A stretch of DNA of 64,000 bases from Caldimonas thermodepolymerans (GTDB lineage: Bacteria > Pseudomonadota > Gammaproteobacteria > Burkholderiales > Burkholderiaceae_C). The position numbers were made by a program, and so were the translations under genes. The notes under the pieces were generated by a model, which worked only from the letters and a program-made list of their open reading frames with translations, had not been told where the DNA came from and ran no database searches. Positions 32,766-39,660 of the stretch are shown one piece after another. Where the stretch lies: assembly GCF_015476235.1 (NCBI RefSeq), contig NZ_CP064338.1, forward strand, positions 2,604,001 through 2,668,000. Direction: 5' to 3'. Every line of letters begins with the position of its first letter. Positions within the stretch are counted from its first letter, which is position 1.

Positions 32766-32819
32766 ATGTCAGCACGGCCGAGCCCGGCCTGTCGGCGCCG
32801 GCTGACAATGTCTGCACGG
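32766..32819. repeat. direct and inverted repeats upstream of the BON gene
   Basis: ATGTCAGCACGG (32766-32777) and ATGTCTGCACGG (32808-32819) are direct repeats with one mismatch, 42 bases apart. TGTCAGC and GCTGACA (32767-32773, 32801-32807) are perfect inverted arms, and a third TGTCGGC lies between. The cluster of TGTCRGC half-sites may be an operator for the BON gene, which starts about 100 bases away. Confidence 0.35.
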
Positions 32820-32844
32820 ATGTCGCCCGCAGGCGACGCGAGGA

Positions 32845-34230
32845 TCAGGCGATGCTCATGCCGCCTGCGCAGCGGCGCTCGCGCATCAGCACCAGCTCTT
32901 CGGCCACGCTCGGGTGCACGGCCACGGTGTTGTCGAACAGCGCCTTGGTCGCCCCGGCCTTCAGGGCCACCGCGAACCCCTGCACGATGTCGCCCGCTTC
33001 GGGCGCAACGATGTGTACCCCGAGCACACGGTCGCTGGCGTCGTCGACCACCAGCTTCATGAAGGCGCGCTCGTCGCTGCCGCTCAACGTGTGGCGCAAC
33101 GGCCTGAACTCGGACCGGTAGACGCGCAGTGTCGCGTGGCGCTCGCGGCCCTGTGCTTCGGTCAGCCCGACCGCGGCCACCGGCGGATCGCAGAACACTG
33201 CCGACGGCACGTCCTCGTAGCGCATCTCGCGCGGCGCCTCGTGTTCGCAGCCGTACAACCGGTCCACCAACGCACCGGCCTGCAGCAGGGCCACCGGCGT
33301 CAGTGCGCGATGGTCCACCAGGTCGCCGATCGCATGGATCGACGGCACGCTGGTGCGGAACTCCCCGTCGACCTCGACCGCCCCCTTGTCGTTGACGCGC
33401 ACGCCCGCGGCCTCCAGTCCCAGCCCGGCGGTGTTGGGCGCGCGTCCGGTGGCCAGCAGGACCGCATCGGCGACCAGGGGCGCGTCGCCTTCCAGATGTA
33501 CCGCGGTGCCGTCGCGGGTGCGCTCGAGCCGCTGCAGGTGCGCGTCGAAGCGCAGCACGACGCCCTTCTTGCGCAGCTCGCCGGCGAGGAAGGCGGTGAG
33601 TTCCTCGTCGAAGCCCGGCAGCAGGTGGGCACCGCGCTGCAGCAGCGTCACCTGCGCCCCCAGCCCCTGGAAGATGGAGGCGAACTCGCAGCCGATGTAG
33701 CCGCCCCCGACGATCACCAGCCGGCGCGGGAACGGATCGACGTCGAAGATCTGCTCCGAGGTCAGCGCCAGCCCTGCGCCTTCGACCGGCGGCCGCCTGG
33801 CCGCCGCACCGGTGGCCAGCAGGATGCGCCGGGCCTGCACGACCTCGTCGCCGACCTGCACCGTCTGCGCGTCGAGCAGCCGCGCTCGTGCCTGGCGTAC
33901 CTGCACGCCGGCGTCCTGCAGCAGGCGCGCGTAGACGCCGCGAAGCCGCTCGATCTCCGCCGCACGCTGGCGGCGCAGCCGCGGCCAGTCCAGCACCGGC
34001 GGCTCGACCTGCCAGCCGTAGCCGCGCGCCTCGTCGAAAGCGTGCCGGTAGTGCGCAGCATGGCTGTAGAGCTTCTTGGGGATGCAGCCGGCGTTGACGC
34101 AGGTGCCGCCCAGGTGCGCGGCTTCGGCCAGCAGCACCCGTGCACCGCGCTGCGCGGCAAGCCGCGCGGCCCGCACCCCGCCGCTGCCACCGCCGATCAC
34201 CACCAGGTCATGGGCCGGATGCTGCGCCAT
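32845..34230 (-). CDS. gorA: glutathione-disulfide reductase
   Basis: This 461-residue flavoenzyme reduces oxidised glutathione with NADPH. It has the FAD site VVIGGGSGGVRAARLAAQRGA (residues 10-30), the redox pair C44/C49 in GGTCVNAGCIPKK, the NADPH site IVGGGYIGCEFASIFQGLG, and the C-terminal catalytic His-Glu in VAVHPSVAEELVLMR. The length is normal. The ATG at 34230 directly precedes the first beta strand; the longer frame adds 42 unconserved residues. It stands alone between DoxX (divergent) and BON. Confidence 0.95.
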   Translation of the reverse strand: MAQHPAHDLVVIGGGSGGVRAARLAAQRGARVLLAEAAHLGGTCVNAGCIPKKLYSHAAHYRHAFDEARGYGWQVEPPVLDWPRLRRQRAAEIERLRGVYARLLQDAGVQVRQARARLLDAQTVQVGDEVVQARRILLATGAAARRPPVEGAGLALTSEQIFDVDPFPRRLVIVGGGYIGCEFASIFQGLGAQVTLLQRGAHLLPGFDEELTAFLAGELRKKGVVLRFDAHLQRLERTRDGTAVHLEGDAPLVADAVLLATGRAPNTAGLGLEAAGVRVNDKGAVEVDGEFRTSVPSIHAIGDLVDHRALTPVALLQAGALVDRLYGCEHEAPREMRYEDVPSAVFCDPPVAAVGLTEAQGRERHATLRVYRSEFRPLRHTLSGSDERAFMKLVVDDASDRVLGVHIVAPEAGDIVQGFAVALKAGATKALFDNTVAVHPSVAEELVLMRERRCAGGMSIA

Positions 34231-34342
34231 GGCGAACCTTTCCACACGGGCTGCACATGGGGGCAGTGTGCCCGCGCCGCGGGCCCCTGCCCGGGACGGC
34301 CCTGCGCGCGCAGCGGATTTGGGCGGCGGCGGACGGCCGGCA

Positions 34343-34387
34343 TTGCGCCCGTGCACGCGCCCTCCTATGCTTGGGTCGCCTACCCAA
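34343..34387 (+). promoter_or_regulatory. promoter with overlapping operator for the DoxX gene
   Basis: TTGCGC (34343-34348) and TATGCT (34366-34371) are spaced by 17 bases. Overlapping the expected transcription start is the inverted repeat TTGGGT-CGCCT-ACCCAA (34371-34387). A dimeric repressor bound there would block transcription of the DoxX gene, whose AAGGAGG lies immediately after. The -35 box is weak. Confidence 0.45.
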
Positions 34388-34397
34388 GGAGGACGCC

Positions 34398-34805
34398 ATG
34401 GGCTTCATCGAAAAATTCGGCCCGTTGGCCGGAAGGGTGCTGCTGGCCTTGATGTTCGTGCCCTCGGGGTTCAGCAAGGTCAGCAACTTCGACGGCACGA
34501 CCGCCTACATCGCCTCGAAAGGATTGCCGCTGCCGCCGGTGCTCACCGTGCTGACCATCGTGGTGGAGATCGGTGCGGGCCTGGCGCTGCTCGTCGGGCT
34601 GAAGGCGCGCTGGGCGGCGCTGGCGCTGGCAGCCTTCGCGGTGCTCGCCGCGCTGTTCTTCCACAACTTCTGGGCCTTCCCGGCGGCAGAGCAGGCGGCG
34701 CAGAGCATCTCGTTCTACAAGAACCTCGCGATCACCGGCGGGCTGCTGTTCGTCGCGGCCTTCGGGCCGGGTCCCATCTCGGTGGACCGGCACGACCTGG
34801 GCTGA
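34398..34805 (+). CDS. DoxX family membrane protein
   Basis: This 135-residue inner-membrane protein has four helices and the family motifs AGRVLLALMFVPSGFSKVSNFDGT and LPPVLTVLTIVVEIGAGLALLVGL. DoxX proteins are linked to thiol redox balance and respiratory quinone-type electron transfer in some bacteria. The strong site AAGGAGG precedes the ATG. The gene is divergent from glutathione reductase, which fits a redox-related role, and has a palindrome over its promoter. Confidence 0.9.
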   Translation: MGFIEKFGPLAGRVLLALMFVPSGFSKVSNFDGTTAYIASKGLPLPPVLTVLTIVVEIGAGLALLVGLKARWAALALAAFAVLAALFFHNFWAFPAAEQAAQSISFYKNLAITGGLLFVAAFGPGPISVDRHDLG

Positions 34806-34829
34806 GCGCCCCGGAGTGCGCGGCGCTCA
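34803..34829. terminator. palindrome spanning the stop codons of convergent doxX-like and thpR genes
   Basis: TGAGCGCC (34803-34810) and GGCGCTCA (34822-34829) form a perfect 8-bp stem with an 11-base loop. Each arm contains the stop codon of one of the two convergent genes. No T tract follows, so it is more likely an mRNA 3'-end hairpin or rho-linked stop than a classic terminator. Confidence 0.4.
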
Positions 34830-35363
34830 GGCGCCGATGGTCTCGCCGTAGCGGCACAGCACCTCGTAGCCGCCGCCGGTGCCCGCATGCGATTCGACCA
34901 GCACGTAGCCGTCGACGCGCCAGGGAATGGCCACGGCTGCCGGCGCCCTGGCGGCCCGCGCGTTGCGCGCGAGCGTGACATGCGGGCGATAGCGCCGGTC
35001 CTCGAGCTCGAAGCCTTGTCCCTGCAGCAGCGTGCCCAGTTCACGATGCAGCGCCAGCAGCGGCTCGGGCAGCACCGATGGCTGCAGCCAGGCGATGCCC
35101 GACGGCCAAGTGCCTGCCCGGTCCAGGCACAGCTCGAACGGCTTGAACGGGACCTGCGCCTGCTGCTGCAATGCGGGCAACCGGTCGCGCGGCACGCGGC
35201 CAAGGAAGTGCAGGGTCAGGTGCAGCTGGTCCTGCGGCGTGAGGTGGGCGCCCTCGGGCCAGGCCCAGTCCTGCTGGCAGGCGACCCATTCGGCGCGGGT
35301 CGCCGCATCCGGCCACAGCGCGAAGAACAAGCGGGCAAAGGGCGGCGCGGGTCGTGCACTCAT
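34827..35363 (-). CDS. thpR: RNA 2',3'-cyclic phosphodiesterase (2H/LigT family)
   Basis: This 178-residue enzyme has the two HxT motifs of the 2H superfamily, HLT at residues 48-50 in LHLTLHFLG and HVT in RYRPHVTLARN near residue 130. Such proteins open 2',3'-cyclic phosphates at RNA ends. RLFFALWPD at the N terminus is typical of ThpR. The ATG at 35363 overlaps the stop of a small upstream ORF (ATGA), which may couple its translation. Confidence 0.9.
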   Translation of the reverse strand: MSARPAPPFARLFFALWPDAATRAEWVACQQDWAWPEGAHLTPQDQLHLTLHFLGRVPRDRLPALQQQAQVPFKPFELCLDRAGTWPSGIAWLQPSVLPEPLLALHRELGTLLQGQGFELEDRRYRPHVTLARNARAARAPAAVAIPWRVDGYVLVESHAGTGGGYEVLCRYGETIGA

Positions 35364-35431
35364 GCGCCGCTTGCAGGCACCCCCACGGGCAGCCCCTCCA
35401 TGTAAGTCTCGGTCGGCAAGGCCATGTTCAC
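35360..35431 (-). CDS. possible small ORF translationally coupled to thpR
   Basis: A GTG start with GAGG six bases upstream opens a 23-codon frame (inner ATG at 35425) whose TGA overlaps the thpR ATG as ATGA. The peptide, beginning MNMALPTETYMEGLPVG, has no family that I know. The good ribosome-binding site and exact stop-start overlap are the only support. It may serve to load ribosomes onto thpR. Confidence 0.3.
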   Translation of the reverse strand: MNMALPTETYMEGLPVGVPASGA

Positions 35432-35559
35432 GATGTTCCTCGGCGCGGCTCGGCGGGATCGACGGCAACATTGTGCACGGCCGCCCGGCCGGACGACAGT
35501 CCACCCGTTGCGGCGCAAGGCATCACAATACGCACCGCACTCACTGCATCACTGACCGG

Positions 35560-36282
35560 ATGGATTCCCAAGAGCCCCAAAACGCCTCCAGCGACGAGGC
35601 CATGACCGTCGCGGCCTGCGCCTCCCTGCTGAAGGAGAAGTTTCCTGCGCTGTTCGCAGGCAAGCCGAAACCGCTGAAGCTGCGCATCCAGGTCGACATC
35701 CAGGCGCGCTGCCCGGACACCTTCCCGAAGCAGACGCTGTCCGCCTTCCTGCGCCGCTACACGATGAGCGACGCCTACCTGCGCGCCGTGAGCACCGGCA
35801 CGCACCGCTACGACCTGGACGGCAACCCGGCCGGCGAGCTGAGCGAGGAGCACCGCCAGGTGGCACAGCAGACGCTGGCCCAGCGACGCGCGCGCCACGA
35901 GGAGCGCCGTGCGCAGGAACAGGCCGAGCGGGCCCAGGCCCACGCGCAGCGCAACTTCCGCGCCGCGCTGCTGCGTGACTACGAGGGCACCACGCTGACG
36001 CGCGAGAACTTCTGCGCGCTCAAGGGCGTCGATCCGAACCAGCTGGACGCCCTGCTCGAGACGGCGCGCCAGGAACGCGAGCAGCGCAAGCAGTTCCTGG
36101 CCGAGCTGCTGGCCAGCTACAAGGCCAGCGGGCTCAGCGTGGCGGCCTTTGCCGAACAGCGCCGCATGCATCCGGTGCAGCTCGAACGCCTGTTGCGCGA
36201 GGCCAGCCCGCCGCCGCAGCCGCGCCCGCGCGGGCCGCGCCGCGACGAACCGCGACGCCCGGGGGGCAAGGGCCGCAAGTAG
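35560..36282 (+). CDS. ProQ/FinO-domain RNA chaperone with C-terminal HTH-like repeats
   Basis: This 240-residue protein has an N-terminal ProQ domain (about residues 14-105) with FPALFAGKPKPLKLRIQVDI, FPKQTLSAFLRRYTMSDAYLRAV and HRYDLDGNPAG. This domain binds structured small RNAs and mRNA 3' ends. A basic coiled helix (105-130) follows, then two similar segments of about 45 residues: LLRDYEGTTLTRENFCALKG and ELLASYKASGLSVAAFAEQR, each followed by a second helix (DPNQLDALLE, HPVQLERLLRE). They resemble helix-turn-helix units of transposase-type proteins. The tail is Pro/Arg-rich. The start is the ATG after ACTGACCGG. Confidence 0.88.
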   Translation: MDSQEPQNASSDEAMTVAACASLLKEKFPALFAGKPKPLKLRIQVDIQARCPDTFPKQTLSAFLRRYTMSDAYLRAVSTGTHRYDLDGNPAGELSEEHRQVAQQTLAQRRARHEERRAQEQAERAQAHAQRNFRAALLRDYEGTTLTRENFCALKGVDPNQLDALLETARQEREQRKQFLAELLASYKASGLSVAAFAEQRRMHPVQLERLLREASPPPQPRPRGPRRDEPRRPGGKGRK

Positions 36283-36315
36283 CGTCGACGGGCACGGGCG
36301 CCGCCTCCGGCGGGC

Positions 36316-36672
36316 TCAGCCGGGGGCCGGCAGCAGCTTGAGGCCGAGCCAGGCGGCGCCGATCACCGCGTTGACCGGTACCGTGATCGCCGACGGCACG
36401 AAGAACAGCGCGGCCAGCAGCGCCGCGCCGCCGAGCTGCTCCACCGCCGCGCCCAGCACGAAGGCGACCGCGCCGGCCACGCCCCAACGGCGCATGTAGG
36501 TGGGCAGCCAGCGCGCCTGCTGCTGGTTGTGGCGCCAGGCGGCGGCGCGCTCGAACAGGTTGCCGCGCCCGGCGTCGCGGAACAGCCACGCGAAAAACCA
36601 GTAGCGGTACAGCAGGGTACGAAACCGCAAGGGCGGTGCGGCTTCCTGGCAGCCGGCGATCAGCTCGCTCAT
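36316..36672 (-). CDS. small inner-membrane protein of unknown function
   Basis: This 118-residue protein has an N-terminal amphipathic region (residues 1-60, with LYRYWFFAWLFRDAGRGNLFERAAAWRHN) and a C-terminal hydrophobic half with two helices. I do not recognise a named family. The ATG at 36672 has AAGGAG six bases further upstream; the ATG at 36678 sits too close to it. The 258 bases upstream of it hold nothing else that I can support. Confidence 0.65.
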   Translation of the reverse strand: MSELIAGCQEAAPPLRFRTLLYRYWFFAWLFRDAGRGNLFERAAAWRHNQQQARWLPTYMRRWGVAGAVAFVLGAAVEQLGGAALLAALFFVPSAITVPVNAVIGAAWLGLKLLPAPG

Positions 36673-36930
36673 GGACATCTCCTTGCACGCGTGGCGGTTT
36701 CCTCCCGGGGTGCAATCCCCGCGCCCAGGCCTGCTGCGGTGCAGCAAGGCCGCCGGCCGCAGGGCCGCCACCCTCGCGGAACCTGCAGCCAGCGTACCCC
36801 TGCCAGCCCGCATGCGGTATCCCCCGGCGGGGCGGACCTGTGGCATGGTTCTCATCCCCCCGGGGCTGCACGGGCGATGCGCCGGCCGCTACAGTGGGAG
36901 CCTGTCCGTTCCGATTCGTTCCGACGCCCG

Positions 36931-37218
36931 ATGCCGACCCCACCCGAGATCGTCCACAACGCCGCCGCCCACCGCTTCGAGACCCGTGTCGACGGGCACC
37001 TGAGCGTGGCCGAATACCGCCTGAGCGGCGGGATCATGCACATGACCCACACCGAGGTGCCCGCCGCGCTGCAGGGCCGCGGCATCGCTGCCGCGCTGGT
37101 GGAAGGCGCCCTGGCCCATGCCCGCAGCCAGGGCCTGAAGATCAACCCGCTGTGCTCCTACGTGCGCAGCTACATGCAGCGCCACCCGCAGACGCAGGAC
37201 CTGCTGGCCACGTCCTGA
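36931..37218 (+). CDS. GNAT-type N-acetyltransferase-like protein (YidJ/Gcn5-related, short form)
   Basis: This 95-residue protein is the short GNAT form with FETRVDGHLSVAEYRLSGGIMHMTHTEVPAALQGRGIAAALVEGALAHARSQGLKINPLCSYVRSYMQRHP. The Q/RxxGxA/G acetyl-CoA loop is QGRGIA. The conserved Cys and YxRRHP-like end (here YMQRHP) are typical of this subgroup (DUF and COG2388 proteins). The substrate is unknown. It is followed 18 bases later by the DUF924 gene. Confidence 0.85.
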   Translation: MPTPPEIVHNAAAHRFETRVDGHLSVAEYRLSGGIMHMTHTEVPAALQGRGIAAALVEGALAHARSQGLKINPLCSYVRSYMQRHPQTQDLLATS

Positions 37219-37236
37219 GTCCGCCTCGGTCATGCG

Positions 37237-37824
37237 ATGACGACCACCGCCACCCCGGCCGAGGTGCTCGAGTTCTGGTTCGGCCCCGCGTCGCAGCGGG
37301 CCGGGATGCGGCCGCGCGACGCCTGGTTCCGCAAGGACCCGGCCTTCGACCAGGCGATCCGCGAACGCTTCGGCCCCACGATCGAGGCCGCGTTGCAAGG
37401 CGCGCTGCCCGGTTGGGACGACACGCCGGAAGACACGCTCGCGCAGATCCTGCTGCTGGACCAGTTCACCCGCAACGCCTGGCGCGACACGCCGCGCGCC
37501 TTTGCCGGCGACGCGCGGGCGCTGGCGCTGGCACGCCGGCTGGGGGACCGTGGCGACGACCTGCGCCTGGCGCCGATGCTGCGCTGGTTCGTCTACATGC
37601 CGTTCGAGCATGCCGAGGACCTGGCGGTGCAGGACGAGTCGGTGCGCCTGTTCACCGCGCTGGCGCAGGCCGCGCCCGGCTTCGAAGGGCCGCTGGACCA
37701 TGCCCTGCGGCACCGCGACGTGATCCGGCGCTTCGGCCGCTTTCCGCACCGCAACGCCATCCTCGGGAGAGACAGCTCGCCCGAGGAGCGGGCCTACCTG
37801 AGCCAGCCCGGCGCCGGCTTCTGA
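37237..37824 (+). CDS. DUF924 family protein
   Basis: This 195-residue all-helical protein carries the DUF924 landmarks: VLEFWFG at the N terminus, WFRKDPAFDQAIRERFG, ILLLDQFTRNAWRDTP, WFVYMPFEHAEDLAVQ and RFGRFPHRNAILGR. The fold resembles TPR-like repeats. The function is unknown. It is followed convergently by the acyl-CoA ligase gene with only seven bases between stops. Confidence 0.92.
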   Translation: MTTTATPAEVLEFWFGPASQRAGMRPRDAWFRKDPAFDQAIRERFGPTIEAALQGALPGWDDTPEDTLAQILLLDQFTRNAWRDTPRAFAGDARALALARRLGDRGDDLRLAPMLRWFVYMPFEHAEDLAVQDESVRLFTALAQAAPGFEGPLDHALRHRDVIRRFGRFPHRNAILGRDSSPEERAYLSQPGAGF

Positions 37825-37831
37825 TGCGGCC

Positions 37832-39541
37832 TCAGGCGGCCTGGGCGCGCCGGTCCTCCTGCTCCTGCAGCAGGCGCCACATCACCTTGCCGGAGCCGGA
37901 CTTGGGCAGCGCGTCCACGAATTCGACCACGCGCGGGTACTTGTAGGCGGCCATGTTCTGGCGCGCCCACTCGATGATGTCCGCCCCGGTGGTCTGACCG
38001 CGGGCAGCGTCCTTCAGCACGATGACCGCCTTGACCGACTCGCCGCGGTAGGCGTCGCGCGTGGCGATCACGCAGGCCTCCTGCACCGCCGGGTGCTTGT
38101 ACAGCAGCGCCTCGACCTCGGCCGGCCAGACCTTGTAGCCGCTCGCGTTGATCATGCGCTTGAGCCGGTCGGTGATGTAGAAGTAGCCCTCGTCGTCGGT
38201 GTAGCCCAGGTCGCCGGACCGGAAGAAGCGCTTGCCGTCGATCTCGACGAAGGCCGCCTCGGTGGCCTCGGGCTTGCGCCAGTAGCCGAGGAACACCTGC
38301 GGCCCGTGGATCAGGATCTCGCCCACCTCGCCCGGCGGCAGCGGGCGCAGCGTCTCCGGGTCGACCACGCGCGAATCGACGCCGAAGAACGGCATGCCCA
38401 GGCACTGCAGCTTGGGACGCTCCGGGGGATTGGCGTGCGACGGCGCGGCGGTCTCGGTGAGGCCGTAGCCCTCGGCGAACAGCAGGCCGTAGCGCTCGTG
38501 CAGGCGCTCGGCCACCGCCTGCGGCATCGCCGCCCCGCCGCCGCCCAGGTAGGTGAGGCTGGACAGGTCGAAGCGGTCCATGTTCGGGCTGCCGAGCAGG
38601 TCGATGACCATGGTCGGCACGCAGGTCCAGTGCGTCACGCGGTGGCGCGAGATCAGGCGTCCGGCCAGCTCGCGGTCCCAGCGCGGCATCAGCACCACGC
38701 TGGAGCCGCCCCAGATCGGCGTGTGCATGCAGTACTGCATGCCGGTGATGTGGAACATCGGCACCACGCCGAGCGTGACCGAATCGGCCCCGCCCTGGCT
38801 CCACAGGCTGCCGCCCACCACGTTGTGCATCATCGTGCGGTGGCTGTGCATGCAGCCCTTGGGCAGCCCGGTGGTGCCGGAGGTGTACGGCATCACCGCC
38901 AGGTCGTCCGGCCGCGCGGTATGGGCGCCGGGCGCCATGCCGCTGGCGATCGCGTCGGTCCAGCGCACCGCACCGGCCGGCAGCGGCGGGTCGGCGCGCA
39001 GCCACTCGGCCATCGCGGGCGGCGGCGCGTCCTGCGGGTCGTCCTGCGCCGGCATCGCGTCGGCGTAGCGCGTCACGAGCAGGTGCTGCAGCCGCTGCGC
39101 GGGCGGCAGCGCGGCACTGGCCGCGTCCATGTAGCCCGCCAGCTCGGCGCTGCAGATCGCGACCTTGGCCTCGGGGTCGGTGATGTAGTGCTTGAGCTCC
39201 TCGGTGCGGTTCATCGGGTTGACCGGCACCACGACCGCATCGGCGCGCAGGATCGCGTAGGTCGCGATCACGTGCTGCGGGCAGTTCTGCGTGTACAGCA
39301 GCACGCGGTCGCCGCGCCGCACGCCGGCGTGCTGCTGCAGCCAGCCGGCCAGCGCCTCGGCCTGGCGCAGCACCTCGGCGTAGGTGTAGCGCCGGCCGAA
39401 GAAGATCAGGCAGTCCTTGTTCGGGTACCGGGCGGCGGACACCTCGAGGTTGAACCACAGGGAGGTTTCCGGCACGGTCAGGGCGCGCGGCAGGCGCCGG
39501 GGCCAGAACTTCGCGTGAGGGGGGTCGACAGGCGCGGACAC
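37832..39541 (-). CDS. acyl-CoA synthetase (AMP-forming, long-chain type)
   Basis: This 569-residue enzyme has the P-loop YTSGTTGLPKG, the motif YGLTETA, and the C-terminal motifs SGDLGYTDDEGYFYITDRLKRMI and the catalytic Lys in KSGSGKVMWR. These define ANL adenylating enzymes that activate fatty or other carboxylic acids to CoA thioesters. The chain-length preference cannot be told. I chose the GTG at 39541 (MSAPVDPPHAKFW) because AGGAG lies nine bases ahead. Alternatives start at 39574. It is not next to beta-oxidation genes. Confidence 0.9.
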   Translation of the reverse strand: MSAPVDPPHAKFWPRRLPRALTVPETSLWFNLEVSAARYPNKDCLIFFGRRYTYAEVLRQAEALAGWLQQHAGVRRGDRVLLYTQNCPQHVIATYAILRADAVVVPVNPMNRTEELKHYITDPEAKVAICSAELAGYMDAASAALPPAQRLQHLLVTRYADAMPAQDDPQDAPPPAMAEWLRADPPLPAGAVRWTDAIASGMAPGAHTARPDDLAVMPYTSGTTGLPKGCMHSHRTMMHNVVGGSLWSQGGADSVTLGVVPMFHITGMQYCMHTPIWGGSSVVLMPRWDRELAGRLISRHRVTHWTCVPTMVIDLLGSPNMDRFDLSSLTYLGGGGAAMPQAVAERLHERYGLLFAEGYGLTETAAPSHANPPERPKLQCLGMPFFGVDSRVVDPETLRPLPPGEVGEILIHGPQVFLGYWRKPEATEAAFVEIDGKRFFRSGDLGYTDDEGYFYITDRLKRMINASGYKVWPAEVEALLYKHPAVQEACVIATRDAYRGESVKAVIVLKDAARGQTTGADIIEWARQNMAAYKYPRVVEFVDALPKSGSGKVMWRLLQEQEDRRAQAA

Positions 39542-39660
39542 GGGCAGCACTCCTGTAGCGGGTGGCGACCCCACGGTCGCCCATGCGGGGAGTACACCGG
39601 ATGCGGCCCGCGCCGGGCTGTCACGCCGGCGACAACCTCACCTAGGGAAAGCGCGGGCGC

